In this document: positions 36,580 through 45,046 of the stretch, one piece after another
How the letters are laid out: each line of letters starts with the position of its first letter
Numbering within the stretch: position 1 is the first letter of the stretch
Source: Streptomyces sp. HSG2
GTDB taxonomy: Bacteria; Actinomycetota; Actinomycetes; Streptomycetales; Streptomycetaceae
NCBI RefSeq assembly: GCF_016598575.1
Contig: NZ_CP066801.1
Location: 4,630,501 to 4,694,500 of the forward strand
Length of the DNA stretch: 64,000 bases
Reading direction: 5' to 3'
Notes under the pieces: generated by a model
Told to the model about the DNA's origin: nothing
Database searches by the model: none
Seen by the model: only the letters and a program-made list of their open reading frames with translations
Made by a program: the position numbers and the translations under genes

Positions 36580-37512
36580 ATGAAGCTCGTCTTCGCCGGT
36601 ACCCCCGAGGTGGCCGTGCCCGCCTTGGACGCCCTGATCTCATCCGATCGGCACGAGGTGGCCGCGGTCGTGACCCGCCCGGACGCCCCGGCGGGGCGAG
36701 GGCGTCGGTTCGTCGCCTCGCCGGTCGCCGAGCGGGCCGCGGAGGTCGGGATCGAGGTCCTCAAGCCCCGCCGCCCGGGTGACGCCGAGTTCCTCGACCG
36801 GCTTCGGGAGATCGGGCCGGACTGCTGCCCGGTCGTCGCCTACGGGGCGCTGTTGCCGCGCGTGGCGCTCGACGTCCCTCCCCGCGGTTGGGTCAACCTG
36901 CACTTCTCCCTGCTCCCCGCCTGGCGCGGTGCCGCCCCCGTGCAGCACGCCCTGATGGCGGGTGACGAGATCACCGGTGCCTCGACCTTCCTGATCGAGG
37001 AGGGCCTCGACTCCGGGCCCGTCTATGGGACGGTCACCGAGGAGGTCCGCCCCACCGACACCACCGGAGATCTGCTGACCCGTCTGGCCTTCGCCGGAGC
37101 CGGGCTGCTCGCCGCCACCATGGACGGCATCGAGGACGGCAGGCTGACCGCGGTGCCCCAGCCGAGCGAGGGCGTCAGCCACGCGCCGAAGGTCGCGCCC
37201 GAGGACGCCCGGGTCGACTGGAGCACCCCCGCCCTGCGCGTGGACCGACTGGTCAGGGGCTGCACCCCGGCCCCCGGGGCGTGGACCACCTTCCGGGGCG
37301 AGCGGTTGAAGCTCGTCCAGGTGCGGCCGGCGCCGGACCGGACGGATCTCGACCCCGGCCGGCCGGCCGCCGGGAAGCACAGCGTCCATGTCGGGACCGG
37401 CTCCCACGCGGTGGAACTGCTCTGGGTCCAGGCTCAGGGGAAGAAGCCGATGCGGGCCGCCGACTGGGCCCGAGGTGTGCGGATCGCCGGTTCGGAGCTG
37501 TTGGGCGACTGA
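36580..37512 (+). CDS. fmt: Methionyl-tRNA formyltransferase
   Basis: The enzyme is 310 aa and formylates initiator Met-tRNA using 10-formyl-THF. The N-terminal formyltransferase domain opens MKLVFAGTPEVAVPALDAL and contains the active-site HFSLLPAWRGAAPVQHALMAGD (the canonical Asn is in VNLHFS). The C-terminal tRNA-binding barrel follows from about residue 205. The start is ATG 36580; a TAGACT -10-like box lies at 36530-36535. It pairs with rsmB downstream, as in most bacteria. Confidence 0.96.
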   Translation: MKLVFAGTPEVAVPALDALISSDRHEVAAVVTRPDAPAGRGRRFVASPVAERAAEVGIEVLKPRRPGDAEFLDRLREIGPDCCPVVAYGALLPRVALDVPPRGWVNLHFSLLPAWRGAAPVQHALMAGDEITGASTFLIEEGLDSGPVYGTVTEEVRPTDTTGDLLTRLAFAGAGLLAATMDGIEDGRLTAVPQPSEGVSHAPKVAPEDARVDWSTPALRVDRLVRGCTPAPGAWTTFRGERLKLVQVRPAPDRTDLDPGRPAAGKHSVHVGTGSHAVELLWVQAQGKKPMRAADWARGVRIAGSELLGD

Positions 37513-37584
37513 CGCGCGGCGAGGCCCCGGTCCCAGGACGCGTAGGCTGTGCGGGCCTCTCGTCCCAGATCCGGAGCACCTTTC

Positions 37585-39012
37585 GTGACTGACCAGCCCC
37601 GTCGTCCCCGCAGACCCGCCAAGCCCTACCGCCGTCCGACGAAGGACCCCGTCCGGATCCTCGCCTTCGAGGCGTTGCGGGCCGTGGACGAGCGGGACGC
37701 CTACGCCAACCTCGTCCTCCCGCCGCTGTTGCGCAAGGCGCGGGAGAACGCGGGGCCCGAGGGTTTCGACGCCCGGGACGCGGCCCTCGCCACCGAGCTG
37801 GTGTACGGAACCCTGCGCCGTCAGGGGACCTACGACGCCGTCGTCGCGGCCTGTGTGGACCGGCCGTTGGGCGAGGTGGACCCGCCCGTGCTCGACGTCC
37901 TGGCCCTCGGCGCCCATCAGTTGCTGGGCACGCGCATCCCGACCCACGCGGCCGTGTCCGCTTCGGTCGAGCTGGCCAGGGTGGTCCTCGGCGACGGGCG
38001 GGCCAAGTTCGTCAACGCCGTCCTGCGCAAGGTCGCGCGGCACGATCTCGACGCGTGGCTTGAGCGGGTCGCCCCGCCGTATGACGCGGACCCCGAGGAC
38101 CACCTGGCCGTCGTGCACGCGCATCCGCGGTGGGTGGTCTCCGCCCTGTGGGACTCGCTCGGCGGTGGTCGGGCGGGGATCGAGGAACTCCTCGCCGCCG
38201 ACAACGAGCGCCCCGAGGTCACCCTTGTCGCCCGGCCCGGCCGGGCCGACCCCGAGGAGTTGCTCGAAGAGCCCGCGGCGGTGCCGGGCCGGTGGTCGCC
38301 TTGGGCGGTGCGGCTGACGGAGGGTGGCGAGCCCGGTGCCGTGGAGGCCGTCCGGGAGGGCCGGGCCGGAGTGCAGGACGAGGGCAGCCAACTCGTCGCC
38401 CTGGCCTTGGCCGACGCCCCGCTGGACGGCCCGGACAGGCTCTGGCTGGACGGCTGCGCGGGTCCGGGCGGCAAGGCGGCGCTCTTGGGAGCGCTGGCCG
38501 CCCGAAGGGGGGCCGCGCTGATCGCCTCGGAGAAGCAGCCGCACCGCGCGGGGCTCGTGGCCCGGTCCCTGGCCGGAAACCCCGGCCCTCACCAGGTGAT
38601 CGCCGCCGACGCGACCCGTCCCGCGTGGCGGCCCGGCACCTTCGACCGGGTGTTGGTCGACGTCCCCTGCACCGGACTCGGCGCGCTGCGACGCCGCCCC
38701 GAGGCCCGCTGGCGGCGTCGCCCGGACGATCTGGACGCGTTCGCTCCGCTGCAGCGCGCGCTGCTCGCCGGAGCCCTGGAGTCCGTCCGGGTCGGCGGCG
38801 TCGTCGGCTATGCCACCTGCTCCCCGCACCTCGCGGAGACCCGGGCCGTCGTCTCCGACGTGCTGCGACGGCATCCGGACGCCGAGCTCCTCGACGCCCG
38901 GGCGTCGCTGCCCGAGATGCCGCACCTGGGCGAGGGTCCGGACGTCCAGCTCTGGCCCCACCTGCACGGTACGGACGCCATGTACCTGGCGCTCATCCGT
39001 CGCACGGGGTGA
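37585..39012 (+). CDS. rsmB: 16S rRNA (cytosine-967-C5)-methyltransferase
   Basis: The enzyme is 475 aa. The N-terminal NusB-like RNA-binding domain (residues about 20-160) precedes a SAM-dependent Rossmann domain. The SAM motif is LDGCAGPGGKAALLGALAAR. The two conserved cysteines of m5C methylases are in VDVPCTGLGALRRRPEARW and GYATCSPHLAETR. The N-terminus is basic (RRPRRPAKPYRRPTK). The start is GTG 37585, with a TAGGCT box 37 bp upstream. It lies downstream of fmt and upstream of rpe. Confidence 0.95.
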   Translation: MTDQPRRPRRPAKPYRRPTKDPVRILAFEALRAVDERDAYANLVLPPLLRKARENAGPEGFDARDAALATELVYGTLRRQGTYDAVVAACVDRPLGEVDPPVLDVLALGAHQLLGTRIPTHAAVSASVELARVVLGDGRAKFVNAVLRKVARHDLDAWLERVAPPYDADPEDHLAVVHAHPRWVVSALWDSLGGGRAGIEELLAADNERPEVTLVARPGRADPEELLEEPAAVPGRWSPWAVRLTEGGEPGAVEAVREGRAGVQDEGSQLVALALADAPLDGPDRLWLDGCAGPGGKAALLGALAARRGAALIASEKQPHRAGLVARSLAGNPGPHQVIAADATRPAWRPGTFDRVLVDVPCTGLGALRRRPEARWRRRPDDLDAFAPLQRALLAGALESVRVGGVVGYATCSPHLAETRAVVSDVLRRHPDAELLDARASLPEMPHLGEGPDVQLWPHLHGTDAMYLALIRRTG

Positions 39013-39043
39013 GGCCCCCGGCGCTCCGTCGCCACCGGGGGCC
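39013..39043 (+). terminator. Terminator after rsmB
   Basis: A perfect 9-bp stem (GGCCCCCGG/CCGGGGGCC) with a 13-nt loop begins at the base after the stop codon. Confidence 0.65.
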
Positions 39044-39183
39044 GGGCAAGCGGTCGGCTCGCGGACGCGGTCCGCCTCGTCGCGGACCCCGGGCGGCAGG
39101 GAGGCGACGCCCGGATTCCGGCGAGAGGCGCGCGGTGTGGTGCCGGTGACCCGCCGGCTCCCCGCGCATGGCACGCTTGGACC

Positions 39184-39885
39184 ATGCCCGCGCAGATCAG
39201 CCCCAGCATCCTGTCCGCCGACTTCGCCCGCCTCGCCGACGAGGCCGAGGCGGTGGAAGGGGCCGACTGGCTCCACGTCGACGTGATGGACAACCACTTC
39301 GTGCCCAACCTCACGCTCGGCGTGCCGGTCGTCGAGTCCCTCGCGCGGGCCACGGACATCCCGCTGGACTGCCACCTGATGATCGATGCCCCCGACCGCT
39401 GGGCGCCGCGCTACGTCGAGGCGGGGGCCGGTTCGGTCACCTTCCACGTGGAGGCGGCCACCGCCCCGGTGCGGCTCGCCCGCGAGATCCGGGCGAAGGG
39501 CGCTCGGGCCTCGATGGCCCTTCGACCGGCCACGCCGATCGAACCGTACGAGGACCTCCTCCCCGAACTCGACATGCTGTTGATCATGACGGTCGAGCCT
39601 GGCTTCGGGGGACAGGCGTTCCTCGACATCATGCTGCCCAAAATCCGCCGGACGCGTGACCTGATCGACAAGCACGGTCTGGAGCTGTGGCTTCAAGTGG
39701 ACGGCGGGGTCTCGGAGACCACCATCGAACGCTGCGCGGAAGCGGGCGCCGACGTCTTCGTGGCGGGTTCCGCGGTGTACGGCGCCGCGGAACCCGCCCG
39801 TGCGGTGAGTGCCCTGCGTGAGCGGGCCGAGAGGGCGATGGCCGAGACCTCCCGCGTGTGCGGCCACCGAGAGGCGAGAACGTGA
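39184..39885 (+). CDS. rpe: Ribulose-phosphate 3-epimerase
   Basis: The enzyme is 233 aa, a TIM barrel that interconverts ribulose 5-phosphate and xylulose 5-phosphate. Metal and catalytic residues lie in ISPSILSADFARLADE, WLHVDVMDNHFVPNLTLG, CHLMIDAPDRW, MTVEPGFGGQAF and LQVDGGVSETT. The usual MDGHFVPN reads MDNHFVPN here. A CACGCT box 6 bp before ATG 39184 fits a leaderless start. Linkage to fmt-rsmB is common in actinobacteria. Confidence 0.96.
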   Translation: MPAQISPSILSADFARLADEAEAVEGADWLHVDVMDNHFVPNLTLGVPVVESLARATDIPLDCHLMIDAPDRWAPRYVEAGAGSVTFHVEAATAPVRLAREIRAKGARASMALRPATPIEPYEDLLPELDMLLIMTVEPGFGGQAFLDIMLPKIRRTRDLIDKHGLELWLQVDGGVSETTIERCAEAGADVFVAGSAVYGAAEPARAVSALRERAERAMAETSRVCGHREART

Positions 39886-39988
39886 ACGAGAACCGTCCGG
39901 GCTGAGCACGGGCACCGGATCTGCGAGGATGAGCGGCGAATCCGGATTGTGAACGACGCAGTGTGTGAACAGCAGTGAGGAGAACGCC

Positions 39989-41008
39989 GTGTCGGGTATG
40001 TCGGCGGGCCGGTCGGCCATGCGGATGGGGCCCGCCGAGTTGGTGCAGGCGGCGGCCATGGCGCGTCGCTTCTACCTGGAGGGCAAATCCAAGATCCAGA
40101 TCGCCGAGGAGTTCGGCGTGAGCCGCTTCAAGGTGGCCCGGGTCCTGGAGACGGCCCTGGAGCGGGACTTGGTCCGCATCGAGATCCGCGTGCCGGCCGA
40201 ACTGGACGCCGAACGCTCGGACGCGCTGCGGGCGCGCTACGGCCTGAGGCACGCCGTCGTCGTGGAGTCCCCGGCGGACGCCGAGGAAACCCCCGACCCG
40301 GAGAACCTGGGCGAGGTGGCCGCCGATCTGCTCGGAGAACTGGTCGACGAGGGGGATGTGCTGGGCCTTGCCTGGGGCCGGTCCACCATCCACATGGCCG
40401 CCGCCCTCAACCGGCTCCCGCCCTGCACCGTGGTGCAACTGACCGGGGTGTACGACGCCGGCACGGCCGAACGCGGCTCCGTGGAGGCGGTGCGCCGCGC
40501 CGCACAGGTGTCCGGTGGCGACGCCCACCCCATCTACGCGCCGATGCTGCTGCCGGACGCCGCCACCGCCGCCGCGCTCCGTCACCAGACGGGCATCGCG
40601 CGGGCCTTCGAGTACTTCGACAAGGTCACCGTGGCCTGTGTGTCCATCGGCTCTTGGGAACCGGGAATCTCCACGGTCCACGACATGCTCAGCGACCGGG
40701 AGCGCGCCCACTACGCCTCGCTCGGCGTCGCCGCCGAGATGTCCGCCCACCTCTTCGACAGCGACGGACGCCGGGTGGGCCGGGACCTGCAGGAGCGGTG
40801 CATCACCGTCAAGGCGGACCAACTGCGCAGGATTCCCGAGGTCGTCGCCATAGCGGGTGGGCAGCGCAAGGCACCCGCCATCGACGCCGTGCTGCGCTCC
40901 GGACTCGTCACCAGCCTGGTGACCGACACCTCGGCGGCCGACTACCTCCTGGCCGCGGGCCCGGCCCCCAGACCGGCGCGGGGGCGCACGGACCCGGACA
41001 CCGCCTGA
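39989..41008 (+). CDS. SorC/DeoR-type sugar-binding transcriptional regulator
   Basis: The product is about 339 aa. An N-terminal HTH (RRFYLEGKSKIQIAEEFGVS, then RFKVARVLETALERDLV) precedes a SorC-type effector domain with a phosphosugar-isomerase-like fold (GLAWGRSTIHMAAALNRLPP; VVAIAGGQRKAPAIDAVLRS). Such regulators usually respond to phosphorylated sugars. The start is chosen at GTG 39989, seven bases after GAGGAG; an in-frame GTG at 39965 would add eight residues. It lies after rpe, so a pentose-phosphate effector is plausible but unproven. Confidence 0.85.
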   Translation: MSGMSAGRSAMRMGPAELVQAAAMARRFYLEGKSKIQIAEEFGVSRFKVARVLETALERDLVRIEIRVPAELDAERSDALRARYGLRHAVVVESPADAEETPDPENLGEVAADLLGELVDEGDVLGLAWGRSTIHMAAALNRLPPCTVVQLTGVYDAGTAERGSVEAVRRAAQVSGGDAHPIYAPMLLPDAATAAALRHQTGIARAFEYFDKVTVACVSIGSWEPGISTVHDMLSDRERAHYASLGVAAEMSAHLFDSDGRRVGRDLQERCITVKADQLRRIPEVVAIAGGQRKAPAIDAVLRSGLVTSLVTDTSAADYLLAAGPAPRPARGRTDPDTA

Positions 41009-41063
41009 GCCTCCAGGGAAGGGGACACGCCCACCGGTACGCCCCGGTCGAGCCCGCGCCCAT

Positions 41064-41111
41064 TCGGAGGACCGGCCGAACCTCGCCCCCGGCGGTCGGT
41101 CGATCCTCCGA
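41064..41111 (+). terminator. Possible terminator hairpin before guaB1
   Basis: TCGGAGGA and TCCTCCGA (8-bp perfect arms) enclose a GC-rich 32-nt segment with further partial pairing. It lies 55 bp after the SorC gene, with the guaB1 promoter region just downstream. Confidence 0.45.
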
Positions 41112-41148
41112 GGCCGCCCCGCTCCCGGGGCGTGGGAGAATGAGGTAC

Positions 41149-41169
41149 GTGCTCTTTCCCCCTGGCTGA
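41149..41169 (+). CDS. Leaderless mini-ORF upstream of guaB1 (MLFPPG)
   Basis: GTG 41149 opens a six-codon frame (Met-Leu-Phe-Pro-Pro-Gly-stop). It lies 7 bp after a GAGAAT -10-like box (41136-41141), so the transcript would begin at or near this start codon. The guaB1 ATG is 18 bp beyond the mini-ORF stop and has its own GGGGG-type ribosome binding site. The Pro-Pro-Gly motif is a classic EF-P-dependent stall sequence. Translation is untested. Confidence 0.35.
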   Translation: MLFPPG

Positions 41170-41187
41170 CCTGTCCGGGGGCCGCCG

Positions 41188-42654
41188 ATGATCGACTGGG
41201 ATGTGCAGCACGTGCGTTTCCTCAATGACCTCCAGCCCTCGTACGACCTGACGTACGACGACGTCTTCATGGTGCCGAGCCGTTCCGCCGTGGGCTCGCG
41301 ACAGGGCGTGGACCTGGCCTCGCCCGACGGCACGGGCACCACCATCCCGCTGGTGGTGGCCAACATGACCGCGGTGGCCGGACGCCGCATGGCGGAGACG
41401 GTCGCCCGGCGCGGCGGACTGGTGGTGATCCCCCAGGACATCCCCATCGAGGTCGTCGCCGAGGTGGTCTCCTGGGTCAAGGGCCGCCATCATGTCCTCG
41501 ACACCCCGATCGTGCTCGCTCCCCACCAGACCGTCGCGGACGCGCTGGCCCTGCTGCCCAAGCGGGCGCACAACGCCGGCGTGGTGGTGGACGAGCGACA
41601 CCGGCCCGTCGGCGTGGTCACCGACGCCGACCTCACCGGGGTGGACCGCTTCACCCAGCTCGACGTGGTGATGTCCAAGGACCTGCTGCTCATCGACGCC
41701 GGTCTCGATCCGCGTGAGGCGTTCAACACCCTGGACAACGCCAACCGGCGCTACGCCCCGGCCGTCGCCGAGGACGGCACCCTGGCGGGCATCCTCACCC
41801 GCAAGGGTGCCCTGCGCGCCACGCTGTACCGGCCCGCCACCGACGCCCGGGGGAGGCTGCGGATCGCCGCCGCCGTCGGGATCAACGGCGACGTCGCGGG
41901 CAAGGCCCGACAACTCCTCGACGCCGGGGTCGACGCGCTCGTCATCGACACCGCCCACGGCCACCAGGAATCCATGGTCGGCGCGGTGCGGCGCGTCCGT
42001 GCCCTCGACCCGGAGGTGCCGGTGGTGGCGGGCAACGTCGTGGCCGCCGCGGGCGTCCGCGACCTGATCGAGGCCGGGGCCGACATCGTCAAGGTGGGCG
42101 TCGGCCCGGGGGCCATGTGCACCACCCGGATGATGACCGGTGTCGGCCGACCCCAGTTCTCCGCCGTCCTGGAGTGCGCGGCCGAGGCGCGCAAGCACGG
42201 CAAGCACGTCTGGGCCGACGGTGGAATCCGGCACCCCCGCGACGTGGCGATGGCGTTGGCCGCGGGTGCCTCCAACGTGATGGTCGGCTCCTGGTTCGCC
42301 GGTACCTTCGAGTCCCCGGGCGACCTGCAGCAGGACGCCGACGGGCGTCTGTACAAGGAGTCGTTCGGCATGGCCTCCGCCCGCGCGGTGCGCAACCGCA
42401 CCTCGGAGGAGTCGGCGTACGACCGTGCTCGCAAGGCGCTCTTCGAGGAGGGCATCTCCACCTCGCGGATGTACCTCGACCCGGTCCGCCCCGGGGTGGA
42501 GGACCTCATCGACGCGATCATCGCGGGTGTCCGCTCCTCCTGCACCTACGCCGGTGCCGGGTCCCTCGCGGAGTTCGCCGAGAAGGCCGTCGTCGGCGTC
42601 CAGAGCGCCGCCGGCTACGCGGAGGGCAAGCCGCTCCACTCCAGTTGGAACTGA
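41188..42654 (+). CDS. guaB1: GuaB1-type IMPDH/GMPR family protein (probable GMP reductase)
   Basis: The product is 488 aa: a TIM barrel with a CBS-domain pair inserted at about residues 95-210 (HHVLDTPIVLAPHQTV; VVVDERHRPVGVVTDAD). The catalytic Cys loop reads VGPGAMCTTRMMTGVGRPQ. It is often annotated as IMP dehydrogenase, but actinobacterial GuaB1 proteins of this type have been shown in mycobacteria to act as GMP reductases. The flap sequence (RLYKESFGMASARAVRNRT) also lacks the Arg-Tyr pair that activates water in true IMPDH. The start is ATG 41188. Confidence 0.9.
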   Translation: MIDWDVQHVRFLNDLQPSYDLTYDDVFMVPSRSAVGSRQGVDLASPDGTGTTIPLVVANMTAVAGRRMAETVARRGGLVVIPQDIPIEVVAEVVSWVKGRHHVLDTPIVLAPHQTVADALALLPKRAHNAGVVVDERHRPVGVVTDADLTGVDRFTQLDVVMSKDLLLIDAGLDPREAFNTLDNANRRYAPAVAEDGTLAGILTRKGALRATLYRPATDARGRLRIAAAVGINGDVAGKARQLLDAGVDALVIDTAHGHQESMVGAVRRVRALDPEVPVVAGNVVAAAGVRDLIEAGADIVKVGVGPGAMCTTRMMTGVGRPQFSAVLECAAEARKHGKHVWADGGIRHPRDVAMALAAGASNVMVGSWFAGTFESPGDLQQDADGRLYKESFGMASARAVRNRTSEESAYDRARKALFEEGISTSRMYLDPVRPGVEDLIDAIIAGVRSSCTYAGAGSLAEFAEKAVVGVQSAAGYAEGKPLHSSWN

Positions 42655-42823
42655 CGACCCGAGCGCGCCCGCACGGTCGCCCGGCCGAGGGAGGCGCGCC
42701 CCCGCCGTCGCCGGTCCGGCGTTCCGGGCGGGCGTCGCCGACGTGGTCTACTGCGGGGGTCGCCGCGGCCGCGTGACCGCCGTCCCGAGACCGCCCCTTC
42801 AGAAGCGAAGTGACCATCCGCCC

Positions 42824-43267
42824 GTGCTGAACGAACTCGACGCGCGCATCGTGCGCGCCCTCGCCGAGGACGCCCGCCGCTCCTACGCGACCATCGGAAG
42901 CATGGTCGGCCTCTCCGCGCCGGCGGTGAAGAGACGCGTGGACCGGCTCCGTGCAACCGGGGCCATCACCGGATTCACGGTGCGAGTCGACCCGGCGGCT
43001 CTCGGCTGGGAGACGGAGGGACTCGTCGAGATCTTCTGCCGTCGCAGCACGTCCCCCGAGACGATCAGGCGGGGCCTGGAGCGCTACCAGGAGGTCGTCT
43101 CGGCCTCCACGGTGACCGGCGAGGCGGACGCCGTCGCCCAGGTCATCGCCTCGGACATGCGCCACTTCGAGCGAGTGCTGGAGCGGATCGCGGGGGAGTC
43201 CTTCGTGGAGCGCACCAGGTCCGTACTGGTCCTCTCCCCGCTGTTGCGCCGGTTCACCTCGGCGTGA
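42824..43267 (+). CDS. Lrp/AsnC-family transcriptional regulator
   Basis: The product is 147 aa. The N-terminal HTH (LDARIVRALAEDARRSYATI, VGLSAPAVKRRVDRLRATGA) is followed by a RAM-type ligand-binding domain (residues about 60-147). GTG 42824 is chosen because the codons between the upstream GTG 42773 and this point have low third-position GC. Lrp-type regulators respond to amino acids. The amino-acid-degrading genes at 45-47.6 kb are possible targets. Confidence 0.88.
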   Translation: MLNELDARIVRALAEDARRSYATIGSMVGLSAPAVKRRVDRLRATGAITGFTVRVDPAALGWETEGLVEIFCRRSTSPETIRRGLERYQEVVSASTVTGEADAVAQVIASDMRHFERVLERIAGESFVERTRSVLVLSPLLRRFTSA

Positions 43268-43515
43268 CCCAACGGCGCCGCGAAGCCGCTCGGCCCACCA
43301 CCGCCGGGCGGTCCGCCACCACGAGGACGGGGAGGGCACGGCGCGCGTCCGCCCCTCGCCGTCGCACCCCTGGCCCGGTGGGCCGGAGTCCGCGCGCGAA
43401 GGCCGCTCCCGAGACGGCGTATCCGCCGCACGCCCCCGCACGCCCTCCCGGAGTCGGGAGCGGGGCCGCCGCCGGTGCCGCCGAGAAGTCCCTTTCCCCT
43501 CCGGCCCCCTCCTCC
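43268..43515. other. GC-rich intergenic stretch before the MFS leader
   Basis: I see no gene, RNA or clear terminator here. It separates the Lrp/AsnC regulator from the mini-ORF and MFS gene. Confidence 0.4.
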
Positions 43516-43521
43516 TAGGAT
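43516..43521 (+). promoter_or_regulatory. -10 element (TAGGAT) of the MFS transcript
   Basis: TAGGAT fits the Streptomyces housekeeping -10 consensus and ends 7 bp before the ATG of the mini-ORF, so transcription should start at or close to that ATG. Confidence 0.55.
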
Positions 43522-43528
43522 GGGGCGC

Positions 43529-43546
43529 ATGAACTGGCGACATTGA
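43529..43546 (+). CDS. Leaderless mini-ORF upstream of the MFS gene (MNWRH)
   Basis: ATG 43529 opens a five-codon frame (Met-Asn-Trp-Arg-His-stop). The TAGGAT box places the likely transcription start at or next to this ATG, so the mini-ORF would be translated without a leader. About 77 nt separate its stop from the MFS start at 43624. It contains a rare Trp codon, and downstream GC-rich inverted segments could form alternative structures, as in a leader-peptide attenuator. Function is inferred only. Confidence 0.4.
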   Translation: MNWRH

Positions 43547-43623
43547 CCCACCAGTAGAGCCACCCGAGGGCCACCCCGGGCCCCCTGAGCCCGGTGTCCG
43601 CGTCCAGCTCTCGGGAAGGCCTC

Positions 43624-44853
43624 ATGACCCTCTCCACCGAGCGCGCCTCGATGCCCGCCGCTTCTCTCCGGCGGCTGACGCGCGTTCTCCACGTCTACGT
43701 GTTCTGCGGGGAGTTCGTCCTCCTCTACCCCCTCTACGCCCTGTTCTTCCAGGACACCGGACTGTCCGTCTGGCAGATCAGCAGCTTGTTCGCCCTGTGG
43801 TCCGGCACCGTCGTGGTCCTGGAGGTGCCGTCCGGCGTGTGGGCCGACGCCGTCTCCCGGCGCGCCTCGCTGGTGCTCGGTCCCCTGTCGACGGCCGCCG
43901 GATTCGCCTCGTGGGTGCTGGTGCCCTCCTACGGTGCCTTCGCCCTCGGCTTCGTGCTGTGGGGCGTGGGCGGGGCCCTGTGCTCGGGTGCGCTGCAGGC
44001 TCTCGTCCACGACGAACTGGACCACGCGGGCGCGGCCGACCGGTACGCCCGCGTGATGGGGCGTGCCCGTTCGGTCGGTCTGATGGCCGTGATGGCCGCC
44101 ATGGCCTTGGCCGGCCCCGTCTTCTCCTGGGGCGGCTACCCGGCGGTCGGGGCCGCGAGCGTACTGGTCTGTCTCGTCGGAGCCGCTGTCGCCACGTTGT
44201 TCCCGGAGCACCGGCGTCCGTCCCCCGAGGCCGCGCGAGGCTGGGTCGGACCCCTGCGCGCCGGGTTCGCCGAGGCCCGCTCCGACCGGTCGGTCCGGGC
44301 CGCGCTGCTGTTGGTGCCGGCGGTCGGGGCGATCTGGGGAGCCCTGGACGAGTACACCCCGCTGCTGGCCGGCGAGACCGGCGTGGCGCACGCGGACGTC
44401 CCCTGGGTGCTGCTGGTGGTCTGGGCCGGAGCCGCGGTCGGAGGCCTGCTGGCCGGATCGGCCGAACGGATGGGTCCGAAGGGGCTGGCGGGGCTGTTGG
44501 TCGGGTCGGCCCTCGCCCTCGCCGCCGGCGGAGCGGCGGGCACCCCGGGCGCGCTGGTGCTGGTCGCCGTGGCGTTCGGTGGCTTCCAACTGGCGGAGGT
44601 GCTCGCCGACGCCCGTCTGCAGAGCCGGATCGAGGACACCGGGCGCGCCACCCTCACCTCGGTGGCGGGGCTCGGCACCCAGGTGGCCACGCTGGCCGTC
44701 TTCGCCGCGTACGCGGCGACGGCCGCGACGACCGGGCACGGCTCGGCGTTCGCCTGGGCGGCCCTGCCCTACCTGCTGGTGGCGATGTTGCCGGTCGTCG
44801 ACGCGCGGAGGGACGGGCCCGGTCGGGTCGGTCCGGACCGTTCCGCACCCTGA
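43624..44853 (+). CDS. Major facilitator superfamily transporter
   Basis: The product is 409 aa with about 12 predicted membrane helices. The MFS motif between helices 2 and 3 reads GVWADAVSRRASLVLGPLST. Segments such as LLYPLYALFFQDTGLSVWQI and GFQLAEVLADARLQSRIEDT resemble MFS proteins of the drug or metabolite efflux type. ATG 43624 follows GGGAAGG; GTG 43594 is a longer alternative. The substrate cannot be assigned. It is preceded by the MNWRH mini-ORF. Confidence 0.85.
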   Translation: MTLSTERASMPAASLRRLTRVLHVYVFCGEFVLLYPLYALFFQDTGLSVWQISSLFALWSGTVVVLEVPSGVWADAVSRRASLVLGPLSTAAGFASWVLVPSYGAFALGFVLWGVGGALCSGALQALVHDELDHAGAADRYARVMGRARSVGLMAVMAAMALAGPVFSWGGYPAVGAASVLVCLVGAAVATLFPEHRRPSPEAARGWVGPLRAGFAEARSDRSVRAALLLVPAVGAIWGALDEYTPLLAGETGVAHADVPWVLLVVWAGAAVGGLLAGSAERMGPKGLAGLLVGSALALAAGGAAGTPGALVLVAVAFGGFQLAEVLADARLQSRIEDTGRATLTSVAGLGTQVATLAVFAAYAATAATTGHGSAFAWAALPYLLVAMLPVVDARRDGPGRVGPDRSAP

Positions 44854-44908
44854 CGCCGAGGCGGGTGCCGGTTCCCGGCGGCAGCCGAGGCGGGAAGCCC
44901 GAGGGGCA

Positions 44909-45006
44909 CGCAACGAATCGCCGTTCCCATCCTGTCTCGCGCAACGAACCACGCCAAAGAGCGCAACGGCGGCTTCTTGTCGCCGGCGGAATCGCCACCG
45001 TAGCGT
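44909..45006 (+). promoter_or_regulatory. davA/davB promoter with three phased CGCAACG repeats
   Basis: CGCAACG occurs at 44909-44915, 44940-44946 and 44962-44968, spaced 31 and 22 bp apart, close to three and two DNA turns. The third copy lies just upstream of a promoter with TTGTCG (44977-44982), an 18-bp spacer and TAGCGT (45001-45006). Repeats on one helix face at about -48, -70 and -101 suggest an activator such as the nearby Lrp/AsnC protein. Confidence 0.5.
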
Positions 45007-45046
45007 CTATCCGGCCCCGCCCCACCAGCCCCTTCCGAGGATCCCC

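Noticed and set aside
36640..40059. 1139-codon open frame on the minus strand
   Set aside because: Antisense to fmt, rsmB and rpe; Arg/Gly/Pro-rich shadow.
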